Of a stretch of 64,000 bases of DNA, positions 53,441 to 63,023 are shown piece after piece (position 1 is the first letter of the stretch; the number at the start of each line of letters is the position of its first letter). The notes under the pieces were generated by a model that was given only the letters and a program-made list of their open reading frames with translations, ran no database searches and was not told the DNA's origin. Origin of the DNA: Seminavis robusta (taxonomy: Eukaryota > Bacillariophyta > Bacillariophyceae > Naviculales > Naviculaceae); assembly GCA_903772945.1 (NCBI GenBank), contig CAICTM010000149.1, positions 41,553-105,552 on the forward strand, given 5' to 3'. A program made the translations under genes and the position numbers.

Positions 53441-56400
53441 ATGATGTTTCCGTCTTCTTCAACGAAAGAAGACAACTTGAGTCACGCGGAGGATGTTGTA
53501 CTCTCCCCTCTCTCGTCGACCGCCTCGGAAGATACCTTTGAAACCAACTCGATATTGGGCTCGCCACCACAAGACAAGATTCCTTTGGAGAAAGCATTAG
53601 AAGATAATGACGAAGCACACGTCCCCGTGGTGATTGTCCCCTTGCCTTCGACTCCACAACACATACATCCAGATACCCCAAGCACCAATAACCCTTCCAT
53701 GAGTGAAAAGGCCACGGCATTTTTCTTGTCATTATCTTCCGCCAAACGCAGTGTCGTCATTATCATGATACCCTTGATAGTGGCCGTCACACTACGACTC
53801 GTCAGCAGCCGAGGACTCCAGATGCCACTGCCTCAAGTCAACCGTGTCATTGAAATTGACGTCAATGCTCCTCCCGTCAACTTGCCACAGGGACAAACCA
53901 TTTCCTCGTTACCCGAGCATCATCATCTCACCAAAAAAATGCTCGCGGAACAAGATTCTTCTTCCAAATACAGCAACAACAATAATAGTCCCTACAGCAG
54001 CAGTCGCAAAGCGTCCGAGTCACTCTTGTTACGTGAACAGCAAGACGCCATTCCGCTGGTGGTCGATCGGGGTGAAAAGATACCCATCGGAGTGGGCATT
54101 CAAAAATTGTCTGCCGCCGAAGCACTCCTCTGTAGAGATTCCGTCATTAATTATGTCATTAATGCTACCAATGGCAAAGACGAATGCACCGGACTTCAAA
54201 AAGCATTTGATGAAACCTGCAGTCAAGAAGATGACGATCAGCAGGAAGCAGCACACGAAGAACCCAAACGACAACGAAAATTGAGACGACAACAGCTAAT
54301 GGGGGCCAATGAAGTTGTCGAGTCTTTGGAGTATCTACTGCAGCAAACGGTACAGGGAGTACACTGGGTGCTCTCTTATATAGTACCAACCATAACACCC
54401 AAACGACCCACATTCAAAGCACACGATGCCGTTTATCGTGTCTTTCGCCAAAAATTTGTAACACGACAACACCACCACCACTCCAAAAACCAAACGACAA
54501 TAATACGCCGCAACAATCACACGACGACAACAACAACAATACGTGACAACAAAACACAAATACAGAATCAGAGAAGAAGAAGAGTCGAGGAAACAACCTT
54601 GCGCGAAACAGCGCCAAGAGATGAATCTGAAGAAGAAGACGACAACAAAAATGTACAAGATGACGATGATCTCACCAATAAAAATACAACAGCGGCAGCT
54701 GCTGCCGAAGACGAAGAGACAGAAGAAGAAGAACACGTCAAGGTCAAGACGCCTCATACGTCGCTCCACTTGCCCACGGGACATGTACACGTCTCTAGCA
54801 AAACACTGGAAAAGACACTCCTCCTCGAACGAGAAGGACAGGTGCTCAAAGAGGTCATCAAGGCCGTCAATGCCACCCACAATAATATGACCAAACCCAA
54901 CGCACGAGAAGATGCCGCCGCGTCCGCCAAAGCGGTGGATGAAACCAACAAACTTGTATCGGCTGTATTGAACGATCCCACATCGGTCGAAGCCAGGGCG
55001 TGTTGTGCTTCCATTCTCAATGTATACCACGAAAATTGCAATGTGGATGCCGAAGAAGAAATATCCGACAAGCGATTGTTCATTGTCGTGTTGATCATGG
55101 CATTTTGTGGCATGGTCAAGAGTCTCATTCGACATTTCAAAATTAGATGGTTGCCAGAAGCGGCGGGGTGTATCTTGGTGGGTGTGGCCAGTGGATACGC
55201 GGCATCGTACTTTCCACATCAAGACTTTTCGTTTGATGGGAACTGGTTCTTGCGGATATTGGTGCCTCCGATTGGTAAGTGTTGTTTTGTTGTGTTATGC
55301 GCGAACGCACTATGTCTGTACATGTTCTTCGATTCTCACCCTGTCCTTGTCGCACTGCTGCAGTCTTTGAAGCGGCTCTGAGTATTGACAAAAAGTCATT
55401 CAATCGGCACCTTGTACCCATCATAATCTACTCGACTGTGGGAACTGTCACTGCGACCTTCCTGACTGCCAGCATGGTCTACAATGGAACTCTGTGGCTG
55501 GGGCGATTCTGCGAAACTATACCCTACATTGAATCACTCATTTTCGGTGCACTTATCTCATCCATTGACCCTATTGCGGTTTTGAGTGTCCTCAGCAACA
55601 TGGGAATGACAGATACAGATACCTTGTACGTTCTAGTCTTTGGCGAAAGTTTGCTGAATGACGGCGTGGCCATTGTGTTGTTCCACACGCTGGTGCAGTT
55701 TCTGGATTCCAATGTCATTATTGATCAAGATGCAATTGTCAATGCCATTATTCACTTTTTTGTGGTGGCAATGGGATCCATCTTGGTCGGTGTGGGATCA
55801 GGCATCATGTGCACACTCTACTTTTGGGCCTTTCATGGATGTCAAACCCCGCTCGTGGAGGTGCTCATGTTCCTATGCTGGGCGTTGCTCCCGTACTATG
55901 TGTGTGATGGAATTGGCTGGTCGGGTGTTGTGACGTCGGTGACAGTGGGCTTTGTCTTGGACATGTACGTGATTGGGTTGGGAGACGACAAGGACGACAT
56001 TTCGGAGCACTCGCACGGGTCGCCATTCCCGATCCATGAACCCATTCCCGAGGAACGCAAAACCTGGGATCGTAGCAAAGTGCGCCCCCTCTTTTCTGTG
56101 GAGGGCCATTTGTCCGCCGTGGCTCGCACCCACATTCATTTTGTCACGGAGATTGTGGCGACCATGATGGAAACGGCTATTTTTGCCTACCTTGGCTTGT
56201 TTCTGTTTAGTCACCGGTACCACTGGAACGGGTTCCATGTGATGGTGTCCATCTTGGCGTGCTGCGTCAGTAGGGCCATTATGATTCCTATTTTGAGTGC
56301 CTTTGCCAATTGGATCACGTCAATGCAAAAGTATCAGAACCGATGCCGGGGAATTCACAAGAATTCTCCCGCCACGGGTGTCATTGTGGATCGTAAAATG

Positions 56401-56817
56401 CAAATGGTGCTTTGGTTTGCCGGTCTGAGGGGTGCCATGTCATTTGCCTTGGTGGAGCACATTCCCTTGTTTGATGCTGTGACGGGAGAAGGCACCAGAG
56501 TGAAGGCAGAATTGAAGGCCATGACATCAGCTTCCATCATGTTTACGGTGTTTGTTTTGGGTGGGTCTACCAATTACTTTATGGACTATGTTGGCCTTTC
56601 CCCCAACAGCAAGATGGGTAGGAATACGGCCCCTACCAACATGGAGATGATTTCGTTGACAGCGGCAGCCAGAGGGAGCAGACCCGGTGATTCTACTAGG
56701 AATGGCACCCATACTACAAACCGTGGGGGCGATGTGTCCTTGGATGGTTCCAACAAGGCCAGCCGAACGATGCGACCCAGACTGAGAGTGAAGGGCTCGG
56801 AAGATACAGATCGATAG
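53441..56817 (+). CDS. Na+/H+ exchanger (CPA1/NHE type) with long N-terminal extension
   Basis: Two exons, 53441-55274 and 55364-56817, with an 89-bp intron (GTAAGT...TGCAG) give 1095 aa. The first 540 residues are an unusual extension: a cytosolic Ser/Asp-rich part, one membrane helix (SVVIIMIPLIVAVTLRLV, about residue 103), then a His/Gln/Glu-rich soluble region with paired Cys segments (ALLCRDSVINYVINATNG, ARACCASILNVYHENCN). The exchanger domain follows: LFIVVLIMAFCGMVKSL, LRILVPPIVFEAALSID (across the intron), SLIFGALISSIDPIAVLSVL, FGESLLNDGVAIVLFHTL with the key Asn-Asp pair, FAGLRGAMSFALVEHIP and a Ser-rich tail. It exchanges Na+ or K+ for H+ in a cell or vesicle membrane; which one is not clear. 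Confidence 0.9.
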
Positions 56818-57646
56818 CATTACTATCTCAGCAGCCCTGTGAGTACAGACCCAGCAGCTATTTTACAAACGGAGACCATGGCTATAAAGAGTAGGTTCAT
56901 AACTAAGTACTTTTGCCAGAATCTGTAAAGTGGGACGTGCACAAGAAAGTCCATGTAATGACATGCTTGCCTAAAGCTTAAAAGCTGCTATCTACCTAAT
57001 TGTTGCCAATTTCCTCTTCATCTTCTGTATCCAATGGGTCCACGGTTTCTGCTTTTCAAAGCCAGCAAACAATGACATGGTGAAAAATAGAATTGCTTGC
57101 AAAGCTTCTGGTACAATAGCAAGGAGGGACCACTAACAGTGAGCTGTATGGGTGGGTGGTGGTAGGAAATGTCCCTGTATGAGGTGGAGTTAGGTCAGCT
57201 TTAATGGCCCATTTTAAAGATTTATAGGAATGCCTTAAAGTATTAATGTACATGCGGAAATAGAAAACCGGATACCTTAAAGTTTAAATGTATCCATGGA
57301 AATCCCGAGCGACTTTAACACGTGTTAAAGTGGGAAGTTGGGAAAAAACTTTAAAGTAAAATTGCTATGTCTGTAGAATTTTTAAAGAATAGAACTCTAC
57401 ACAGACATACATTTAAGAGTAAAATGCTAGATATTTTTAGTTGGAAGTTTGAGAAGGGTTTTGGCCAGTTCAGAGGTTATTGTTTGCTCTGAGACCTGAG
57501 ACTTCTGCCAGTTGTTTGCTTTCACCTTTCACTGATTGCTTGATTGATGACTTTTGTCCCTACTGGTTCTTTACAATCTATATATTATACTAATTTGTTG
57601 TAGTGTTTCCTTCATTCGTTCCTTCATTGATGCGTGCTCATGTTAT
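56818..57646. other. AT-rich convergent intergenic region
   Basis: Lies between the 3' ends of the exchanger and ClpS-like genes. It is rich in TTTAAAG / CTTTAAA words (57210-57420) and has a perfect 18-bp palindrome, listed separately. No gene. Confidence 0.5.
57313..57330. repeat. Perfect 18-bp palindrome with CACGTG core
   Basis: CTTTAACACGTGTTAAAG is its own reverse complement. The CACGTG core is the classical bHLH/bZIP box, but the site is in a convergent 3' region, so a regulatory role is unproven. Confidence 0.8.
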
Positions 57647-58153
57647 TTATTTGTTTTCATCTTCCAAATCACTAAAGATCATGGGATCCGATCGTTGCAA
57701 TTGTTCCTTGAAGAGTTCGGCTCGTTCAAAGGGGTATTTTCCACACATGGCCTTTCCTTCTTGATCGGCTTGTTGCACGACATTGGCCGCCTGATCTTCG
57801 TCCATATCATCGACAATGGCACACAATCGTTCCACGACATGCGTGACATCGTATCCGTCATCTCCAATGAGCATGAGTTTGAACATGGGAGCGTCTTCAA
57901 ATTTTTCTTCTCGTCGTTGAACGGGTTCGGCGGGTTTGGCCCTTTGCACGATTCTGACTTTTTGTTTGGTTTGGACTTCGACGGCCGTCTTTTGTCCAAT
58001 CTTGGGCTTGGCAATGGCAGCGCCTCCGTCCTTGTCCTTGTCGGAAAACAGACGAGTTTGTCGGGGAACTGCAGCCGGTTGCAGGGTAAACGAATGGCTC
58101 AGTTGGAACAAGGCCAGCAATAGAAGCACAAGAGAGGAGATTGTTTTGGTCAT
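57647..58153 (-). CDS. ClpS-like adaptor, plastid-targeted
   Basis: Single exon, 168 aa. The N-terminus is a plastid presequence: hydrophobic SSLVLLLLALFQLSHSF with cleavage before Thr-Leu, then a transit-like region. Residues about 88-155 match the ClpS fold (MFKLMLIGDDGYDVTHVVER, ADQEGKAMCGKYPFERAE). ClpS hands proteins with destabilising N-termini to the Clp protease. The Asn of the usual NDD motif is Gly here, and the His of the V-H-x-x-G segment is Asp, so classical N-degron binding is doubtful and the protein may be a divergent partner of the plastid Clp system. The C-terminus is acidic. Confidence 0.82.
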   Translation of the reverse strand: MTKTISSLVLLLLALFQLSHSFTLQPAAVPRQTRLFSDKDKDGGAAIAKPKIGQKTAVEVQTKQKVRIVQRAKPAEPVQRREEKFEDAPMFKLMLIGDDGYDVTHVVERLCAIVDDMDEDQAANVVQQADQEGKAMCGKYPFERAELFKEQLQRSDPMIFSDLEDENK

Positions 58154-58672
58154 GGTGGCACTTTCTTCTTTTCTTTTAAATAGAGACAGAGCAATGGTAC
58201 GGCCTGGTAGACAAGAGAATGAAGGGTATCAACGATGAAGAGACTTGCGGAAGAGAAGAAAGAAGTGAGGACTGCATCATGGGAGGAGAGACTGACAGCA
58301 AGTGCATCACGGCACCCTTCAACATTGGGCAACACGTGGAAGCAAGCGTAGCGGGAATGGATAAATGAGTGACTCATTCATTCCCAATAAGGGATTCAGT
58401 CACGAAAACGGTTTAAAAGGTGTCAATTCAAAGATTTAACACGCGACCACCAAGGGTCATTTGAAAAAGTCCCAGCAAAAGAAGAGCCACAGCAAGCAAC
58501 ACAACCACGCCGTGTTACTGCTACACTGTACCGTGTTTGGTCACTCCAGCCAAGCGATATTAGTCAGGCCACAACAACAAACAAGTCGCGTCTATTGTTG
58601 TCTTTCCCACGCCTTATCTATTAGATACGGTACCACTGCTGTTACTACCATATAATATTGGAACAAGCTAAG
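58154..58672. other. Shared upstream region of divergent genes
   Basis: About 520 bp; no ORF of note. A GGTACCACTG and a TATAATATT lie just before the ATG at 58673. Confidence 0.4.
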
Positions 58673-60126
58673 ATGAGTGCCAACGATTTTCGAGTGGGTG
58701 ATGAGGAGGACGAGATCAAGCGACCCGATCCTTTCCCGTATTCCGAGACCGAGGATGTCATGCTACCCGAAGACTATGCTCCCACAAGACGTGAGTGATG
58801 GCCTCGTTTTCTTTCCGGAACAGTGGCGGTGTGCCCTTTGTTCTGTTGGTTGCTCTGTTATCGACTGCACTTCTTTTTACTTGGGTATATTTTAGATTGT
58901 GTAGAGATCTGGACTACCCTCTGTCGACCTCCCAGCCATCGAGCCAACGAACAAATCGATTGCTCTAAGCAAAGACGCTCAATTTTCTCTTTTCTTCTTC
59001 TTCCCACAGATGATGTCATCAACGGTAGAGGGCGCAAAAGTTACAATCATATTGCGAACAGGAGGTGAGAGAATAAAGTGAAACTGTGTCTTCTACCGTT
59101 TCGTAGCGGCTAAATCTCACTGGCACACTTATTTGTACTCTGCGCCTTTGCCATGGTTTCCAAAGGTTTCGTCAGTTGATCGCCATGAATCTGGAACGAT
59201 ATCTTGCTGCTAGGTGCAAAGTCGATAAGACTCTTGTAGGTCAGTCTATCAATTTGGCTGCGCTGTGTGGTCTTGGAACCTCTGCTGTTTGTTTGTTCGT
59301 TCACGTCTCCATCCTCTCCTCACCCGTGGTTGCCGGTTCACTGCTCTTCTTTCCTCTCCACAGTCGTGGGAATTGTCGACACCATCCGCAATGCCAAACC
59401 AACGGGAGGATTCCTCAAGCGTTGTCCCAAGACGGCACGATGGATCTCCTTGAGCGACGAAAGTGCCCGAGAAAAGGTAATTTGCTAGTTAGCCAGGAGC
59501 TTTGCGAGTCTCGGCTCTTCGTTTCCAACTTTCCATCTCTAATGTTTGTGCTGAACTTTGTTGCTTTCTTTTCCATTCTTCCAATCCATCAGGTGGGCCA
59601 CTGTCTCCGTGACATGATTGCATCCCAACGAGACAACAAGAAATCGGGAAAGGGCGCCGCCAAGAAAACCAAAGCGGCGGTGCGAGCAGCAGCAGCGGCC
59701 ATGTCATCGCCCGGAAAAGAGTCGGCATCCAAGGGCCCACCCATGATGAACAATATGTGGCAACCACGAGCACCGGATGGTTTGCCGGCTCCCAAGGCCG
59801 CCAATCCCATGGCGGATCCGGCATCCTTTGCCATGTGGGCGTCGTTCCAAGACGGTCGCAACCCTGCCATGATGCCTCCACTGCAACCGCCCATGCCACC
59901 ATTGATGGCTCCCCCCAATCCTCCTCCCGCTGCTGCGACTTCCAAGTCAAAACGGTCCCGGAAGAGTGCAGGTGATAATCCACCTGTCAGCTTGAACAAC
60001 TTGGATACTGTCTCACTACAAAAGGGTAATCTACAAGACATGTCAGAACAACAAAGGAGGATTCTGAGCAAACTGGAGAACGGATGGAAGGGAACTGTGG
60101 AAGAATTGATGGAAGCTGTGAAATAA
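58673..60126 (+). CDS. DUF6824-domain protein
   Basis: Five exons (58673-58790, 59010-59064, 59166-59239, 59364-59476, 59593-60126) join in frame to give 297 aa. The DUF6824 domain is split over exons 2-4: HDVINGRGRKSYNHIANRRF, RQLIAMNLERYLAARCKVDK, VGIVDTIRNAKPTGGFLKR and ARWISLSDESAREKVGHCLR. The C-terminal half has a basic stretch (NKKSGKGAAKKTKAAVR) that could target the nucleus, then Pro/Met/Ala-rich low complexity, and ends with a short helical EEQQ-like segment. The domain is largely confined to diatoms and relatives and is suspected to act in the nucleus; binding targets are unknown. Each intron is 75-220 bp with GT-AG ends. Confidence 0.85.
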
Positions 60127-60568
60127 ACCGATAGAGCCAAGGATAGAAGATGGCTAAGCACCGGTTCCATGCATCCAGGAGGAACAGCCGATAACCTTGA
60201 ACACTCGTGTCAGAGACAAATGTATGAATGCATCACGAAACTAAAATTACATTATTTTTTATTTATAAACAAAGCAACTGTGTTATGTCATTGGGGGCAA
60301 AACGAACTACTCCCTTGAACATCCCTAACTCCTGTGATTGTTGGTGGAGTTTGTTGTATTGGTGGTCAGCCCCCACCCGTTCGCTTTCTCTCGTCCTCGA
60401 AGGCGACTCCACAGATCTAAGAAGATTCCATTGCCATGATGTCATTCTGTGCACAACACTACCCAATGTTGGGCCTTCCTTCCACACAGCGGGAACATTA
60501 CAATGGCCATGGATCTCCTTGTATGCAGCGAGTGCTGAGAGTGGGATAGGAGAAACTTGGTGTGTAGG
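60127..60568. other. Intergenic interval
   Basis: Between convergent genes. ORFs here have no recognisable domain. Nothing else was seen. Confidence 0.4.
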
Positions 60569-61155
60569 TCAGTGGAGCTGTGAATGAGCTTGGTGAGGTT
60601 TGTGGAGTACTTTTTGTTTCGTATGCCTGCTTAATGATTGCAACATCCTTTTGTTGGGACTGATTTCTTGGATGTCCTCATAGGTCAATCCTTCAGCATA
60701 AAGATCGGCCCAGCCACCCATGAGCCCGTCCTCACCATCCAGTTCTCGAAAGCATATCAATCTTTTGATATCATTTGTGACCATTGCATGAAGATTTTCC
60801 CACTCACGGGCCAAACGTATCTTGGACAGCTCGTGCTTCTCAGCAGGATGTGCCAAAACCACAACACCTGCCCTGAGGGAGGCATATGGGAATCGCTCCT
60901 GTGGTGCAATGTCGACAGCCACACCATCCTTATCACACAGCTTCACGAGTTGATCTCCGCTAAGCTTGCTTGAATCATACCGGTTGTCGTCATAGGCCCT
61001 CAACAGGGATTTCCCTAATCCCGACCGGTCTTGGTCCCATGCAGCGGCATTTGCCCGTAGCAACTCGGCATCTCGGTAGTCTTCGGAGAATTGGTTTTCG
61101 ACGACCAAAACTCCAAGACAAGAAAAGAACACCACATCACCTCTAGCCAAGAAGC
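60569..61155 (-). CDS. C-terminal part of a hypothetical gene, probably a downstream exon
   Basis: A frame of about 193 codons that lacks an ATG near its start. It opens just after a good acceptor (TTTCCTCACTCAG at about 61168-61156), so it is probably the 3' exon of a longer gene. The protein is soluble and acidic/basic mixed, with AELLRANAAAWDQDRSGLGK, DKDGVAVDIAPQERFPYASL and REWENLHAMVTNDIKRLICF. No family was recognised. The upstream partner is probably the ORF at 61143-61679, but no convincing donor could be found to join them. It could instead be a decayed gene with frameshifts. Confidence 0.45.
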
Positions 61156-61679
61156 CTGAGTGAGGAAAGTGGTAGCAAATGTGTCGGATCCAATTGGTTG
61201 ACCAAGAAATCGAACTCCAGTGGCGATTTCAGGTTGCACATCATTGCCTGATTCAGTATTGATGTAGGCGATGGCTGCCTTGATGGTTGGGTTGGTGGAG
61301 GGAGTGTCACTGGTTCCGGTGTGAGCAACTTGGTTCCAGTGAGCAACTTATCCCTTGTTCTTAGTGATGGCTGAATTTGATGAATTGTCAGTTCATGCCT
61401 CTTAAGATTCCAACCCTCCAAGTCTTTGACACGAAAGTTTCCAGCTTTCACATGGTTGTCCCGGAAGCCGGAAAGCTTGGTTTCCGCTTCGCTTGCACCA
61501 GTGCCTGTGCCGTATTCAGTGTTTGGTTTGTAGCTGCACAGCTGAGTAGCGTACATGTAGTTTACTACAAAAGGCAACAATGATTCCTCATTCAATGTCA
61601 TGGATTCTTGTAGCAAAGTCATGTTCACCGCTCTCTCGTCAGCTCTTTTTGGTTGATCTTTTGCGTTGGCTTTCCTCAT
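61143..61679 (-). CDS. Hypothetical ORF overlapping a second coding-like frame
   Basis: ATG-initiated ORF of 178 codons. The N-terminal half (NMTLLQESMTLNEESLLPFV, then FRDNHVKAGNFRVKDLEGW) looks coding; the second half is Pro-rich. Over the same second half, another minus-strand frame reads NDVQPEIATGVRFLGQPIGS, which itself looks coding-like and resembles short segments of reverse-transcriptase-type proteins (weak). Together with the frame at 60569-61155 this suggests a gene with frameshifts or unrecognised introns. Function unknown. Confidence 0.4.
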   Translation of the reverse strand: MRKANAKDQPKRADERAVNMTLLQESMTLNEESLLPFVVNYMYATQLCSYKPNTEYGTGTGASEAETKLSGFRDNHVKAGNFRVKDLEGWNLKRHELTIHQIQPSLRTRDKLLTGTKLLTPEPVTLPPPTQPSRQPSPTSILNQAMMCNLKSPLEFDFLVNQLDPTHLLPLSSLRLLG

Positions 61680-61689
61680 ATTATTATTA

Positions 61690-61762
61690 CCTAGCTAGAT
61701 ACATAGATAGCTAGATAGCTAGCAATCTGCTCTTACAGAATACCTAGCTAGATAGCTAGACT
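61690..61762. repeat. CTAGCTAGATAG microsatellite-like region
   Basis: Two copies of ACCTAGCTAGATA separated by further TAGCTAGATAGCTAG runs. Confidence 0.75.
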
Positions 61763-62585
61763 TTGAATAGGAGGAACCTCAAAGCTGGCTGCTAGTATCT
61801 GTTTTGTCTTTGGATGTTGTAGCCTTTACAGTAGAAGTTTTGGCCAACCATCTGGTATTTGGCAGGGCCAATGCTACTACATGTACCATAGCTAGTACTA
61901 GTAGTAGTCTAGTAGTATGGATGCACACGGGAAGATTTGCCGAGCCAAAGCAACCCTAACGCTAGTGATGGATCCAAACACTGACAGATGTCAGAAAGGT
62001 ATTTTCGTATGACGGACAGACGACTCGGGATCCACAATCACGGTTCGTGATTGGGGATGTGTGACTCAAATCAGATGGTTATCCGATCATCATCAGATGG
62101 CCAGGTGTACGAGGAACGAGGACAATGGTCGTCTAGATGATGCAACTACAAAGGTTAGGAAGTTAGGTCGAAGAGATGAATGCAAGGAGCGACGGGATGG
62201 AGCAAATGAATGGACGGATGAAGGTCCATAGGTTTAGTAAAGTGGGAAAGCCCTCCAGGGCCAACCATGCACTTCAGGAAGATAGATCGACGAGATCTAT
62301 CTGTAGATGAAACTGCGAGAAGCAGAGGATCGAAAGATCCTGGTATATGTATGCATATCGGAGCTCAGTTGTAGAGCTCACAATCTGAACGAGAGAGAAA
62401 GAGAAAACGAAACGAATAGCCAGTCTACTAGACAGTAGAGCTGGAAGGATATTGATTAAATTAGAGAAATTGTGCGTTCAAGTTCACACCTTTTCAACAC
62501 GTTTTAAAACGATAGCTATCAGGAAAGAGTGAGCTTGGATCCAGGTTGTCAAACAGAAAGGAGAAGAATTGAGAAGTAAGTAAAG
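61763..62585. other. Possible 5' flank or LTR of the copia-like element
   Basis: Non-coding DNA before the gag frame. It may include a 5' LTR and leader, for example the purine-rich GAACGAGAGAGAAAGAGAAA near 62385, but with the 3' end outside the window no LTR pair can be shown. Confidence 0.35.
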
Positions 62586-63023
62586 ATGTCTACGGAGGTA
62601 GAGGTATCATCGTCGAGCAAGTATCCCATCTTCGATGGGAAAGATGAGAAGTTCAGGTTCTACAAGGTCAAGATGATGGCCCATTTATCGAAGTATGGGT
62701 ACGTAGAACTGATGAAAGACTCTACGGAGATCAAACCGGACAACTGGGAAAACCCTACAGGTACGGGCAAGTTGTCGGACGACGAAGTAGAAAAGATCGA
62801 AAGTCTGCAGAAGAAGAACAGCAAGGCTGCTGGAATACTGCTGGATTCCTCGATCAATGTGGAGACCATCGAAGGCAAGTCGCCTTCGACCTACTGGCAT
62901 CACACCAAACGACTGACCATGCTGCTTGGGAAATTCAAGGGCATGTGGGAGTCCATGCTGGACCTCTACGATGCTGAAGACAGTGGTGAGGTAGCAGCTC
63001 GACGAACGGAAACTACGCGATAA
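62586..63023 (+). CDS. gag: Copia-type gag, N-terminal part
   Basis: 145-aa ORF from ATG 62586, truncated by frame loss at 63023 compared with the continuing gag similarity downstream. It contains the DGKDEKFRFYKVKMMAHLSK segment, which sits at the capsid start of copia-like gag proteins in diatoms. Confidence 0.7.
   Translation: MSTEVEVSSSSKYPIFDGKDEKFRFYKVKMMAHLSKYGYVELMKDSTEIKPDNWENPTGTGKLSDDEVEKIESLQKKNSKAAGILLDSSINVETIEGKSPSTYWHHTKRLTMLLGKFKGMWESMLDLYDAEDSGEVAARRTETTR

Noticed and set aside
54335-55222. Antisense ORF of about 295 codons opposite the Na+/H+ exchanger extension
   Set aside because: Its Cys/Phe/Val-rich composition reflects Gln/Thr/Glu codons of the real gene; no conserved motif.
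60263-60587. Overlapping ORFs on both strands between the DUF6824 gene and the 60569 frame
   Set aside because: They are short, overlap each other, and have no domain or shared motif.
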